Notes under the pieces: generated by a model
The model's database searches: none
What the model was told of the DNA's origin: nothing
What the model saw: only the letters and a program-made list of their open reading frames with translations
Assembly (NCBI GenBank): GCA_964489525.1
Contig: CAZAYY010000041.1
Span: 1-22,646, forward strand
DNA from: CAZAYY01 sp964489525
GTDB taxonomy: Bacteria > Chloroflexota > Anaerolineae > Anaerolineales > JABWBV01
Direction: 5' to 3'
Length of the DNA stretch: 22,646 bases
Position numbers and translations under genes: made by a program
Shown here: in pieces, positions 7,601 through 15,947 of the stretch
Numbering within the stretch: position 1 is the stretch's first letter
Layout: every line of letters starts with the position of its first letter

Positions 7601-10600
7601 CTACACCGGTTCCCCAAACGAGGCCCCCCGGACGCTGGTGGTGCCCACCGCTGGGCTAGATCTGGTATCCCAGTCGATCTACGCACGCCAGTGGTTAGAT
7701 GCTTATGTGGCCGGTGGCGGCACAATGCTCGTCTTTACACAGCCTTCCGGGGCCGAGTGGGAGGCTTTACCTGGCGGGGAAGTGCGCGGGATTGGCTATG
7801 CTGAAGACCAGCGCTGCGAGCAGGAAAGCGTTCGGGCCGGTGCGCCTTCCAAGTGGCTGGTCTGGATGGGTGAACCCACTCCAGATATCCAGGTGGATGG
7901 TGTGTTCACCACCTGGCCGCCGGAGGCTATCCCACTGCTTTTACGCCGGTCAGGTTTTTTTGAGGGGTTCCCGGCAATGCTGGAATATCCTTACGGCGAG
8001 GGGACTGTTTTAGCGACAACAGCTTACGGTGACTGGGCCGTCGAATCGGGCATTGCCTGGGGCGATGACTGGCAGATGACCCGCGGTTTGCTCAGCCGCC
8101 TGTTCCTGCTCAACAGCGGTCGGGATGTGGAGGACCTGGCAACCTATTCGCCAGATACCCAGATATTTCCTTCCCTGTCGTTCACGAACATGGCCTCATT
8201 TACCGCCACCCAGGTCCAAACCAGCCTGCCTATCATTCCAGCGGGGGATCCCAGGATCACTCGGAGCGGAAAAACGATCATCAGCGCTCCGATCGTGTTG
8301 GATCTTCCGCCAGACGGGTTCCAGGAGTTTGCGCCTGGAATTACGACCCCAAAGACATTGCGAGGTGTCCACAACTGGACCCAATCTGGCATCTTCCGCC
8401 TGGTAAACCTGGTGACCACAGAGGGGGGGTGGTATAAAGCCTGGGGCCCTTTTGTCCATATCCCCGGGACCGACCCCGTGCCCGATTTTGTTCTTTCTTT
8501 ACAAACCCCGTTTGCAACCGTACGACCGTTTACCACCATCCCGGTTACAGCCACAGTGCAAAACTTTACAAGTCTTTCCCAAACCGTGGTGGTAAATGGG
8601 TTGGCAGTTTTGCCAGGCGAGCCTGTCACTTTAACTGTGCCCGCCAATGGCAGCGCTTCTACCACCTACCACGTCCTGGTCGAAACCAGCCTGCGAATGC
8701 AGGCAGGAGCTTATGCCCCGAACAGAACGCTGCTGGCGGAAGCGTTTTTATCCGTCCAGTTGTCGGTGCCCAACCTGCGAGTCTCGGTGCCGTTAGGCAG
8801 TGACCTCAACCTCGCTCATGACCCCCTGTTCATCAAGATTACCAACGAGCCTTTCTACCAGTTCCCATCGCGGGCTATGCTGACCAGCACGCTGGCGCTC
8901 ACCCTCACCAGCCCGACTGGGGAGGATGTGTGGTCCCATTCCATGGGCCTGCCCATGATTCAGCCCGCTCTCAGCGAGATCGTGTCAGCCACGATTCAGA
9001 ACTCCCAGCCCTGGCTGCCCGGCACCTACCTGCTGACTTACAGCATTCGGGAAGAGGGTGTGACGATGTCGGATGGCAGGGTAGGCATTCCCTCCAGAAT
9101 CGGGATTGGTTCAACTTTCGATGCGCAGTCTTATGATGTCAGCCAACTGCCTGGCTTGACGGTCAACCTGGAAAACACCGGCTTCTTCCACCTGTCCTCG
9201 GTGCTGCAGGTGGCTGTGCCCAGCTTGAACTATGTCGAAACCATAGCGGTAGATGTTCCCGGACAACAATTACTCTCGATCCCATTCGCCTTTACGCTGC
9301 CGCTCTCTTTAACTCACGGTTCTTACCCGGTGATGATTACCCTTGTCACTGAAGGAATCACCCAGACCCAGGCCAATGCTTTCACTGTTCTACCTCCCTG
9401 GCTGGTGTGGCAGCAGCCCGAAGAAAATGCCAACCCTGGTGGGAACGAAAGGGGGGTGGCCTACTGGTCAGCCGCGCTGCAAAACCAGGGTGGCTCGCGT
9501 GGTGAAGTGGATGTGCGGTTCCGGTTGATTGACTGGACAGGGCAGGTATTGGGGATAACGGAGGGGACATTTGAAATCGGTTTTCGTGAGGAAATCACTA
9601 TACCGGTCAACGCTCCCGATGTATTGATAACGGGCCGCTACAGGTTAGAGGCTCGGGCTAAAGAAACTTCAACCGGCCAGACGTTTTCGCGAGATTTTAC
9701 CCTGGATATTACCGGGGCATCACCCTCAATGGTCATTGGCCCGGACAAACCGCGGTACACCAGCGGGGATATTGTGTCCATCACCGGGGCAGTCCAGCCC
9801 AACCAGGACGTGTTCACCGGAACGCTGGATATCGAAATCGTCCGGGCAAAAGCTGCCTCAGCCGAGATCGGTCCATCCATATTGCTGCCGTCCAATGAAG
9901 AGACTGGCATCATGGAGTATGAAAATGTTCAGGTAAAAATGGGGCCGGATGGAACTGCGCACGCAGTTTGGGACACGCAGATCAGCTGGGGCGAAAACCA
10001 GGTGTTTTATGCATTTCTATCTCCAGATGCCAGCACATGGAGCCCGTCGGAAAATTTCAGCATTGGAGATGGCACCGACTGGGCAGAGAACCCGGCAGTG
10101 GCGGTAGATGCCCAGGGTGGGGTGCACACAATCTGGTACCGCTTTGACGACGATTGGAACTATCCCTGGTTGTATTATGCATACCGCGACCCGGTGACCC
10201 TGGTTTGGAGCTACGAATGGCTGGTTTCCCTGCCCTATTACAACCCTGAACCGGATATTGCAGTAACCAGTGATGGGGCGGTGCACGTGGTTTTTCAGGA
10301 GTATTCACCTTCGGTAGATATCCTGTATGCTCGTCGCGCTCCTGGTGGTGGGTGGAGCACTCCAATTCGTGTAAACAGTGACAGCGGAAGCGCAGCGCAG
10401 TATTACCCGGCTTTGGCTGTGGACGACAGCGACAATGTTTATGTCATCTGGCAGGATGGCCGGAATACTGCCACTTCCTGGGATCTTTACATGGACATCC
10501 TGCCGCTGAACGGTGCCTGGGGCACGGATATCCTGGTTAACCAGGCGATTGATAATTCCCAGCAGACTCGTCCGGATATCGATGTTTCGCCAGATGGGCA

Positions 10601-13600
10601 GGTTTATACTGTTTGGGCAGACAACCGGAATGCGGATGTTTATTTCCGCTACCGGGCAGCCGATGGGACCTGGCAGAACGAGGTTAAGATCATCAACCGC
10701 AGCCAGGGGCAGTATGATCCGAAAGTCTCCGTGGATGGGAGCGGGGTTGCGCACGTTGTTTTTTATGAGAAACGCGCCAGCAACTGGGCAGAAGATGTGT
10801 CTTATATGAACCGGGCAGTGAATGGCACCTGGTCTGCGCTCCAGGTTGTGAATGACGATTATGCAACTGTGTTTAATGTTGCGCAGCGCCATCCAGATGC
10901 AGCCGCCCGGGCAAATGGAGAGGTCATTGCCCTCTGGCGGGATACCCGGTTGGGTTCACATGAAATCTTCTTTGGCCGCCGGCCAGCTGGGACCTGGAGC
11001 GCCAGTGCGCGGGTCGCAACCACCACTGGCGGCGCCGGCCACGACCTGCCCGATTCGGCGGGGGATGGATTGGGCGGCCTGTATGCAACCTGGCAGACGC
11101 ATGACAAGTGGGTTGATTTTTCCGAACGTCCGGCTGGCGGGGCCTGGCAGCATGATGTGCGCCTTGCAAACGGCAAGATGCCCGATGTAGGTGCCAGCTC
11201 TTCAGGCAGTGTGGGTGTGATCTACTTCAACAACTATGATATCTGGGCCCGGATCAGGCCCGCAGGAGGGGCGTGGCTGGCTGAAGAAAAGGTCAACACA
11301 TCCTCCGCCTATTACGGGCAGTATCCATTGATTGATTTTGATGATGCTGGCAATGCATATGCGCTGTGGCGGTTGGAAGGTTGGCAGTCTAACCCAGATG
11401 AATTGAAGTTTTCCTATCGCCCGGTTGGCGGGGTATGGCAGGCGGAAGAACGGGTGGATGAGAATGTGAATCATTTTGTGGGTATACCTCAGCTAGTGGT
11501 GGATGCCTCTGGGGCCGCCCATGCAATTTGGGCGGATAACCGCAATGGATCATGGCAGATGTTCTACGCCTATCGACCAAACGGTGGGAGCTGGCAGCCC
11601 AATGAACTGGTGTCCTCGGTGGGCATCCCAGGGGGTGATACCGGTTTGGCCGTGGATGGGTCTGGTAATGTTTATGCCATCTGGTCGGGCAGCAGCAATA
11701 TCTACCTCGGCTACCGGCCGGCAGGCGGTGCCTGGGCGGAGTCTGAATTGTTTACCAGCAGCACGCTGGCTTTAAACGAATATGACCCGGGCATTGGCCT
11801 GGATGACCAGGGCAACATCTACATAAGTTATCACGCATGTGGTGCTGGTGGGGGGCTTCCCCAGTGCGGGGTGTATTCCAGCATGCGCCTGGCAGGAGCG
11901 CCGCCACTGGCGGTGGGCTGGACGGAACCGGCATTGGTCAGCAACCCTGACCTGGTCGGTGATAATAACACCATTGTCGTCACAGGTGTTGGTGAACTGC
12001 ATGTGGTTTGGAAATCCGCCTCGCAAATCTATGCAGCATCGGCTGTCTTATCAGGGGGTGAATCGGTTGCCTACAGCACTTCCATCCCGGTGAACGCCAT
12101 TTCAAGGCAGCTCATTGATCAAAATGTGGGTTCACTTGGCGGTGAGCCAGGAAAATATTGGCAGCAAGCCGCTTTGTGGAGCAGCCTGGACCAGCTTGCT
12201 GCCCGCAGTCGCGTACCTTTCTACATTCAGCCTGAGGGCGTTGCGTTAACCCTGGAGGTCGGGGCGCCTTATGCCTATCCCGGGCAATCGCTTTCCGCTG
12301 CTGGGGTGCTCACCAATACAGGCCAGGGTTTCATTACAGGCACATTATCCGGGATGTTGAATGGTGTTGAAGTGTATACCCAGCCCTACAATTTGGCCCC
12401 AGGTGCATCTATCAGTTACGATTTCACCCAACCGGTTGCCCAAGATGCCCTGGTTGAGGTAGAAGCCGGCCTTGCGCAGGCCAGTGAATTTGTTATTGTC
12501 GCGGAGCCGCATGTCGCGGCAGAAATCTTGGTGCCCGAATTTGTTGGCTACAGCCCGTTTAGTGCGACCCTGGTTATGACAAATACTGGCACAGTGCCTT
12601 TTGAAACACAGGCTGTTCTGGGCCAGGAGCAGCGGCTGTTGTCTCTGCTGCCTGGTGAATCGGTCAGCATCGAAGCCGATTTCACTGTTGCCCCGGGTGA
12701 CATGGTTGCCGCCAGCCTGAGAGGCGATGTAATCCTTGATTTGGAGACCGTTCCTACCTGGGGCGAAGCTGGCAGTATTGGGCTCGCTCCTGCGGGTGAC
12801 CTGATGGCAGGGACGGTCACAGTCCATTACGTGGTAACAGGCACCGGCTCTTTGTCCACTGGTGCCGTGGCCCAGTTCTGGCTGGATACTGTGTTCACCA
12901 GGGAGGCTGGTGCAGATTCTGCAGCATTTACCCTGCTGCCCGGCCAGGGCATCAGCGGTAGTGTCCAGCTAGATGCGCCAGCCGGTGTCCATACGCTGCA
13001 TGCTATCTTGCTCGACGAGGCAGGGTTGACCCTCGCAGAAGATGCCATCACCCTCAACCTGCTGCCTTCCGGGGAGGACCTGGTGCCTGCACTGCAAATT
13101 CTAGATGTCAGCATCACCCAACCAGGGGGGCGATCTGGTGCAGCCCGGGCGGGCAGTGGTTTTGAAGTTGCCATTTTGGTGGAAAACCAGGGACCAGCGA
13201 TGCCGGTAATCGCTGGTGTGCAGGTATTTGATCTGCCATACCAGTGGGTGTTCACGCCCACTGCATTTACCACTAGCCTAATCACCACAACTCTGGATGT
13301 TCCGGGGGATATGCCTTCCGGAAGTTACGTGGGATCCGTCTGGGTCTTTGACCAGTATGCCAGGTTTGAGGCCCCAGTGGTTGGCGTGGATGTGGATATG
13401 ACCCTGGCCTTGGGCAGCCCTGCATACCAGCCTGGGGAGCCAGTCCATCTGAATGTCGGGCTTCAAGAGAATGCAGGGTTCAGTGGGGCATACCATCTCT
13501 CCCTGCGCTACCTGGATGTGGAAGAGTTTATTACGGTTACCCTGTTAGCCGGGCAATCTATTGCGCATAGCTTTGTGTTTACAGCCACCATGAGCGACCG

Positions 13601-15287
13601 GGCTAGTGTATCGCTGTCGATGATCCCTCAACCAGGGGATGAGGGCCAGCGCACCATCATGATCGACAGCTTGCCAGTTGAGGTTGTTGAACCTGTCAAT
13701 GGCGTTGCGGTATCTTTTGATAAGGCCGTTTACCAGGCCGGGGATACGATGCAAATTTCGGTAACCGTATCAGGCACTGCGGAGAGCGTGCTGCTCTGGG
13801 GGTTGGAGGAGGTACTGGTGGAAACCGCCGATTTCTTGCTTTGGGCTGCCCCGCAGGATGAGAATTTGCAGGTGATCCAGGGTACTTATGTGGTCACACT
13901 CACCTTGTCGCCGTACCTCGAAACAGGCATATACACCCTAAAACTGCTTTCCAGTGGTCTGGAACAGGATATCCCGGTGGATGTTCAGGGCGTGATGGTG
14001 AATTTCTATGATATTCAACTGGATAAGCCGATATATAACCCTGGAGATATCGTCCAGGCGGTTGTTTCTTTTTGGAATGCGGGCAGTACTCCGGTTGAGG
14101 ATGTGCAGTTGCGGACAGAGGTGTTTGCCCCCGATGAAAGCCAGCTGCAGGGGGTCCAAGGCCGGGCCATGAGTATGATAACTTTGCAGCCGGGCTTGAA
14201 CATCATTACAACCACTGCGCTGCTTGAGACAAATCAATCGGGGCCGCATCGCTTAGGGGCTTCTCTCTATCTACCTGGTGAGTTGTGGGCTTTGTCGACA
14301 GCCGTTGCCCAGTTTGATGTAGGCATTGGGCGCATCCTGGGTTTATCGACCAACCAGGGCATTTACCAGCCCGGAGATGCCGGGTTTGGCCAGGTGGATT
14401 TGTACGGTCTTGGGCGGCTTGGACTGGTGATTACCGACTCACTCGGCACCGTTTTATTGGATGCTGAAGTAGCGCTGGGGGGCTTTCAGACGATCACTTT
14501 TGCCCTCAACACCAACACTACGGGAGAAGTTTACCTTTCGGCAAGGTCGTTGGACGAGGTTGGGGGGAAAAGTGCAGCCAGCACGTATTATGCTATGCCT
14601 CTGTCCCTGGATGTGACCGGGCCGGAAGTGAGAATAACCAGCCCCGCTACCCATTCCGTTATCCTGACCAATGTGCCCACCATTACCCTGGAGATTGCCG
14701 GCTCAGCCACAGATGAGCGAGGTGTGACTGGCGTGGTGGTCAATGGCGAACCGGCCATCCTCCAGCCAGGCGGACAGTTCACAGCCAGCATTGTGCTGCG
14801 TCAGGGGATGAATCTCGTGTATGCTGCTGCGCGGGATGCCGCTGGCAACTACACCTACACCCCGATTATGTTTGTGCAGCTTCTCCCAGAACACACCATC
14901 CATGTTTCTACTCCAGCCCAGGTAGAAGTGGGACAAGAGATCAACGTAGCAGTTACCCTTGAGGCGTGGGGAGATGTTCAGGGTGTTTCGGTTTGGCTGA
15001 AAGTGGATGCGAGCCTGATTAACGGCCTGGCTGGCACCGCAACTTCCGGGAATCTGGAAATAACCGGTGCTGAAGGTGCCACCCCCACATTAAATTGGGT
15101 TGGCAACCTGGAGGCAGGGGTACCAGTGGTGCTTACATTCCAAGGGCAGGCGCAGTCTGCTGGTGTGTTTGAACCGGGCGGATTGGTTTCCTGGAGCGGC
15201 GGTTTGGTCGAGCAAATCCCGATTCGGATCACGATTACTTCCGCCGTGGAGGGCTTCCGCATTTTTCTACCGCTGGTTTTCAGGTAG
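4587..15287 (+). CDS. Giant secreted multidomain protein (3566 aa) with Ig/CARDB-like and propeller repeats and C-terminal LPLVFR motif
   Basis: The ATG at 4587 is chosen over 4572 because GAGGAG (4575-4580) precedes it at proper spacing and a signal peptide follows (basic KLKKIR, hydrophobic core, A-A-A cleavage site near residue 33). Layout by residue: Ig-like domains about 60-535; Pro-rich linker about 538-550; a distinct domain about 565-790 ending in a hydrophobic helix (767-788); a helical segment about 810-965; a glutamine-amidotransferase-like domain about 965-1180 without an obvious nucleophile Cys; CARDB-like domains about 1300-1730; fourteen propeller-type repeats about 1780-2495; more CARDB-like domains about 2548-3335; a glucodextranase-B-like Ig domain about 3343-3435; a cohesin-like domain about 3436-3550; and the final FRIFLPLVFR. 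The protein is probably exported and displayed or released, serving in adhesion, polymer binding or surface assembly; no catalytic function is demonstrated. It is last in an operon with two small genes and is followed by a hairpin terminator. Confidence 0.9.
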   Translation: MKPMKLKKIRTLFQVTLHIMVICGMLLPNIAAASGFITSDLSPIRLQEKRMLLRQADFSEAPVLSQEPLVQAPESLTMIGSDAPGFLRFAAEIDLDGDPATNPVQSSPAPVINLAGKTYATAAFAVTVFSGSDRLLSESIPVTFKVWHNDSLYTQEVVTADAWGAAALELPFTNTSGTYTYQASSPGFGETEIRTFIFNPFDAAYTLSAGAARLSAEKLADGRMRVTLFSPRVLDPTDLVELQIYRSPETVPVVPEQLQAVAEQIVAGHTLLPLPYQAFQIVDEHTAVLELTLPRGSYRMLGSINYDGPGEISLTDMMDYVTDEDPAPPPDARVQWVSPLEHETGQKIVVYEMPAGEAALGLIDSVTGDELRLALNQPVATHTALPGTITARVRTSPYTWVQESFLVEEYLAPGVENDPPLVLNGIVYDPVTRKFTLNWQAGSEAAEIEEAWAVTGPGGVVLDSRTWVENTHPGESRTEQIIAPARLGKPQGLLLTLTNPGTREVLYRLRLSATPDDVVTLISEAYIQYAPTRAPDFLPPPPDYKPPWGGPDRADDTNRDVSEIGRRSIQKVKPFELSIKNEVLALALEFEFKFSVMILTVEMVNKNYIYPPGKTGEWTFKPMGAVVTEIAEAIFYNTWTQKKIALATGSGSVKIGAKGTVKFETCNSEEANNIVNTRLISLADKMNTIIANSEFMKETEFGDAGKKTVGPYFNILFFWLDWGVTGKNFEADAGDLSFVLNAGFKGEISINVGIALPEFISLESVKAMYVIIGGVALAGDLLFLFAGLQNQAKSGGCKLPPWPDDQPADDRQDAYQQASGAALGRTTQDSINNLHMLVGLAQDLALERAERVLTLQLREYELIQFGNNQSIYNEYRALHAQVYDHAYAQYQAILSGTVTLSPTQTITEAVTEIYAEANELVNAHPYNILSNQVDWKLRVAQGAYDALYGQEAQTQEEMDLLLNTASIGVLASGIPWGIEKALNNIGIPYQFVSLWGAEMYRSKPVYTGSPNEAPRTLVVPTAGLDLVSQSIYARQWLDAYVAGGGTMLVFTQPSGAEWEALPGGEVRGIGYAEDQRCEQESVRAGAPSKWLVWMGEPTPDIQVDGVFTTWPPEAIPLLLRRSGFFEGFPAMLEYPYGEGTVLATTAYGDWAVESGIAWGDDWQMTRGLLSRLFLLNSGRDVEDLATYSPDTQIFPSLSFTNMASFTATQVQTSLPIIPAGDPRITRSGKTIISAPIVLDLPPDGFQEFAPGITTPKTLRGVHNWTQSGIFRLVNLVTTEGGWYKAWGPFVHIPGTDPVPDFVLSLQTPFATVRPFTTIPVTATVQNFTSLSQTVVVNGLAVLPGEPVTLTVPANGSASTTYHVLVETSLRMQAGAYAPNRTLLAEAFLSVQLSVPNLRVSVPLGSDLNLAHDPLFIKITNEPFYQFPSRAMLTSTLALTLTSPTGEDVWSHSMGLPMIQPALSEIVSATIQNSQPWLPGTYLLTYSIREEGVTMSDGRVGIPSRIGIGSTFDAQSYDVSQLPGLTVNLENTGFFHLSSVLQVAVPSLNYVETIAVDVPGQQLLSIPFAFTLPLSLTHGSYPVMITLVTEGITQTQANAFTVLPPWLVWQQPEENANPGGNERGVAYWSAALQNQGGSRGEVDVRFRLIDWTGQVLGITEGTFEIGFREEITIPVNAPDVLITGRYRLEARAKETSTGQTFSRDFTLDITGASPSMVIGPDKPRYTSGDIVSITGAVQPNQDVFTGTLDIEIVRAKAASAEIGPSILLPSNEETGIMEYENVQVKMGPDGTAHAVWDTQISWGENQVFYAFLSPDASTWSPSENFSIGDGTDWAENPAVAVDAQGGVHTIWYRFDDDWNYPWLYYAYRDPVTLVWSYEWLVSLPYYNPEPDIAVTSDGAVHVVFQEYSPSVDILYARRAPGGGWSTPIRVNSDSGSAAQYYPALAVDDSDNVYVIWQDGRNTATSWDLYMDILPLNGAWGTDILVNQAIDNSQQTRPDIDVSPDGQVYTVWADNRNADVYFRYRAADGTWQNEVKIINRSQGQYDPKVSVDGSGVAHVVFYEKRASNWAEDVSYMNRAVNGTWSALQVVNDDYATVFNVAQRHPDAAARANGEVIALWRDTRLGSHEIFFGRRPAGTWSASARVATTTGGAGHDLPDSAGDGLGGLYATWQTHDKWVDFSERPAGGAWQHDVRLANGKMPDVGASSSGSVGVIYFNNYDIWARIRPAGGAWLAEEKVNTSSAYYGQYPLIDFDDAGNAYALWRLEGWQSNPDELKFSYRPVGGVWQAEERVDENVNHFVGIPQLVVDASGAAHAIWADNRNGSWQMFYAYRPNGGSWQPNELVSSVGIPGGDTGLAVDGSGNVYAIWSGSSNIYLGYRPAGGAWAESELFTSSTLALNEYDPGIGLDDQGNIYISYHACGAGGGLPQCGVYSSMRLAGAPPLAVGWTEPALVSNPDLVGDNNTIVVTGVGELHVVWKSASQIYAASAVLSGGESVAYSTSIPVNAISRQLIDQNVGSLGGEPGKYWQQAALWSSLDQLAARSRVPFYIQPEGVALTLEVGAPYAYPGQSLSAAGVLTNTGQGFITGTLSGMLNGVEVYTQPYNLAPGASISYDFTQPVAQDALVEVEAGLAQASEFVIVAEPHVAAEILVPEFVGYSPFSATLVMTNTGTVPFETQAVLGQEQRLLSLLPGESVSIEADFTVAPGDMVAASLRGDVILDLETVPTWGEAGSIGLAPAGDLMAGTVTVHYVVTGTGSLSTGAVAQFWLDTVFTREAGADSAAFTLLPGQGISGSVQLDAPAGVHTLHAILLDEAGLTLAEDAITLNLLPSGEDLVPALQILDVSITQPGGRSGAARAGSGFEVAILVENQGPAMPVIAGVQVFDLPYQWVFTPTAFTTSLITTTLDVPGDMPSGSYVGSVWVFDQYARFEAPVVGVDVDMTLALGSPAYQPGEPVHLNVGLQENAGFSGAYHLSLRYLDVEEFITVTLLAGQSIAHSFVFTATMSDRASVSLSMIPQPGDEGQRTIMIDSLPVEVVEPVNGVAVSFDKAVYQAGDTMQISVTVSGTAESVLLWGLEEVLVETADFLLWAAPQDENLQVIQGTYVVTLTLSPYLETGIYTLKLLSSGLEQDIPVDVQGVMVNFYDIQLDKPIYNPGDIVQAVVSFWNAGSTPVEDVQLRTEVFAPDESQLQGVQGRAMSMITLQPGLNIITTTALLETNQSGPHRLGASLYLPGELWALSTAVAQFDVGIGRILGLSTNQGIYQPGDAGFGQVDLYGLGRLGLVITDSLGTVLLDAEVALGGFQTITFALNTNTTGEVYLSARSLDEVGGKSAASTYYAMPLSLDVTGPEVRITSPATHSVILTNVPTITLEIAGSATDERGVTGVVVNGEPAILQPGGQFTASIVLRQGMNLVYAAARDAAGNYTYTPIMFVQLLPEHTIHVSTPAQVEVGQEINVAVTLEAWGDVQGVSVWLKVDASLINGLAGTATSGNLEITGAEGATPTLNWVGNLEAGVPVVLTFQGQAQSAGVFEPGGLVSWSGGLVEQIPIRITITSAVEGFRIFLPLVFR
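9927..12080 (+). repeat. Fourteen propeller-type (BNR/sialidase-like) repeats within the giant protein
   Basis: The translated sequence carries fourteen copies of a module of about 49 residues. Its core is P-x-[IVL]-x-V-D-x-x-G-x-[VA]-[HY]-[VA]-[VI]-W, often followed by D-x-R-N. Between the cores comes a 'Y-R-x-x-x-G-x-W' strand (AYRDPVTLVW, YRPNGGSW, YRPAGGAW). Repeats 2-6 and 10-14 are the most regular, while 7-9 are divergent. This is the look of beta-propeller blades, and fourteen equals two seven-bladed propellers. Confidence 0.75.
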
Positions 15288-15300
15288 GTGATTTGAATCA

Positions 15301-15326
15301 GAGAGGGTGGAGTTATCCACCCTCTC
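15301..15326 (+). terminator. Hairpin terminator after giant gene
   Basis: A perfect 10-bp stem (GAGAGGGTGG at 15301-15310, CCACCCTCTC at 15317-15326) with a 6-nt loop begins 14 nt after the stop codon. No long T-run follows (only TTGGT), so termination may be partial or the hairpin may protect the 3' end. Confidence 0.7.
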
Positions 15327-15458
15327 TTGGTAGTCGTTCATGGATATTTCGCCATAAGAATGATCCTTCTTCCAGGAAATCGCGGCACGTGGCAGGGTGA
15401 TGTATGAATCCCCTCCAGCATGATGTGTTTACTGTGTAAGCCTACCGAGGAAGATTTG

Positions 15459-15728
15459 TTGCCAAAAGTGTTCACAACGGGCAATTGTTGAGTGGTGTCG
15501 CTGACGCGTGAGATTCTGGACTACCTCAATATCCAAGAAGGCACAGAGGTTGAGGTTAATTTGGACCATGCGAACCGCCAGTTGATTTTGAGACCCGTGG
15601 AAATGCCGCTGGCAAGTGCCGGGGTGGACGAAAAATTTGCTCAACAAGTGGCAGAATTTATCGAACAGTATCGCCCCGCCCTGGAAGAACTGGCAAAACA
15701 AAACAATGGGTTAATAAATACCTTTTGA
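15459..15728 (+). pseudogene. AbrB/MazE-type antitoxin gene with an in-frame TGA
   Basis: Reading from a TTG at 15459, with a Shine-Dalgarno GAGGAAG at 15447-15453, gives LPKVFTTGNC, then TGA at 15489-15491, then VVSLTREILDYLNIQEGTEV to residue end at 15728. This aligns without gaps to the usual AbrB-fold antitoxin start 'KVFxTGNSxxVSLPREIL...LGIxEGTEVEV', so one codon has become a stop. A shortened product could start at GTG 15492 or 15495 and would lack the first beta-strand of the swapped-hairpin DNA-binding domain. The C-terminal tail (FAQQVAEFIEQYRPALEELAKQ) resembles antitoxins that I recall pairing with Doc/Fic-type toxins. No toxin reading frame follows in the next 200 nt, so this looks like the remnant of a toxin-antitoxin pair. 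Read-through or recoding at TGA is the less likely alternative. Confidence 0.7.
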
Positions 15729-15853
15729 GCATCCATGTGGGAAGGCCTAACCTGGAATTTTCATAAGGTTTGAAACGTGAAAAGGGCCGCTTGAACTTGC
15801 TCTCACCGCCTTATTCCCGGCAGTTGGGGTAGAACTAAATACCTGTGAGCATC

Positions 15854-15886
15854 AAACCATCCAGGCCTCTAGGGCCTGGATGGTTT
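15854..15886 (-). terminator. Strong hairpin terminator between convergent genes
   Basis: A perfect 14-bp stem (AAACCATCCAGGCC at 15854-15867 with GGCCTGGATGGTTT at 15873-15886) and a 5-nt loop lies about 60 nt beyond the stop of the minus-strand beta-helix gene. The stem itself ends in a short T-run in both directions, so it may stop transcription from either side. Confidence 0.75.
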
Positions 15887-15947
15887 CCGAGTAATAGATT
15901 TGTGTATACTTAGGGTTATATGCAGTCTATTAGGGGGTCATCTCCCT

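Noticed and set aside
4505..14936. Numerous antisense reading frames of 60-200 codons inside both giant genes
   Set aside because: They lie opposite well-supported domains, have no ribosome sites or family features, and are expected in long moderately GC-rich coding sequence.
15729..15853. A toxin gene partner downstream of the AbrB-type antitoxin
   Set aside because: No Doc/Fic, PIN or MazF-like motif or adequate reading frame is present on either strand before the hairpin at 15854.
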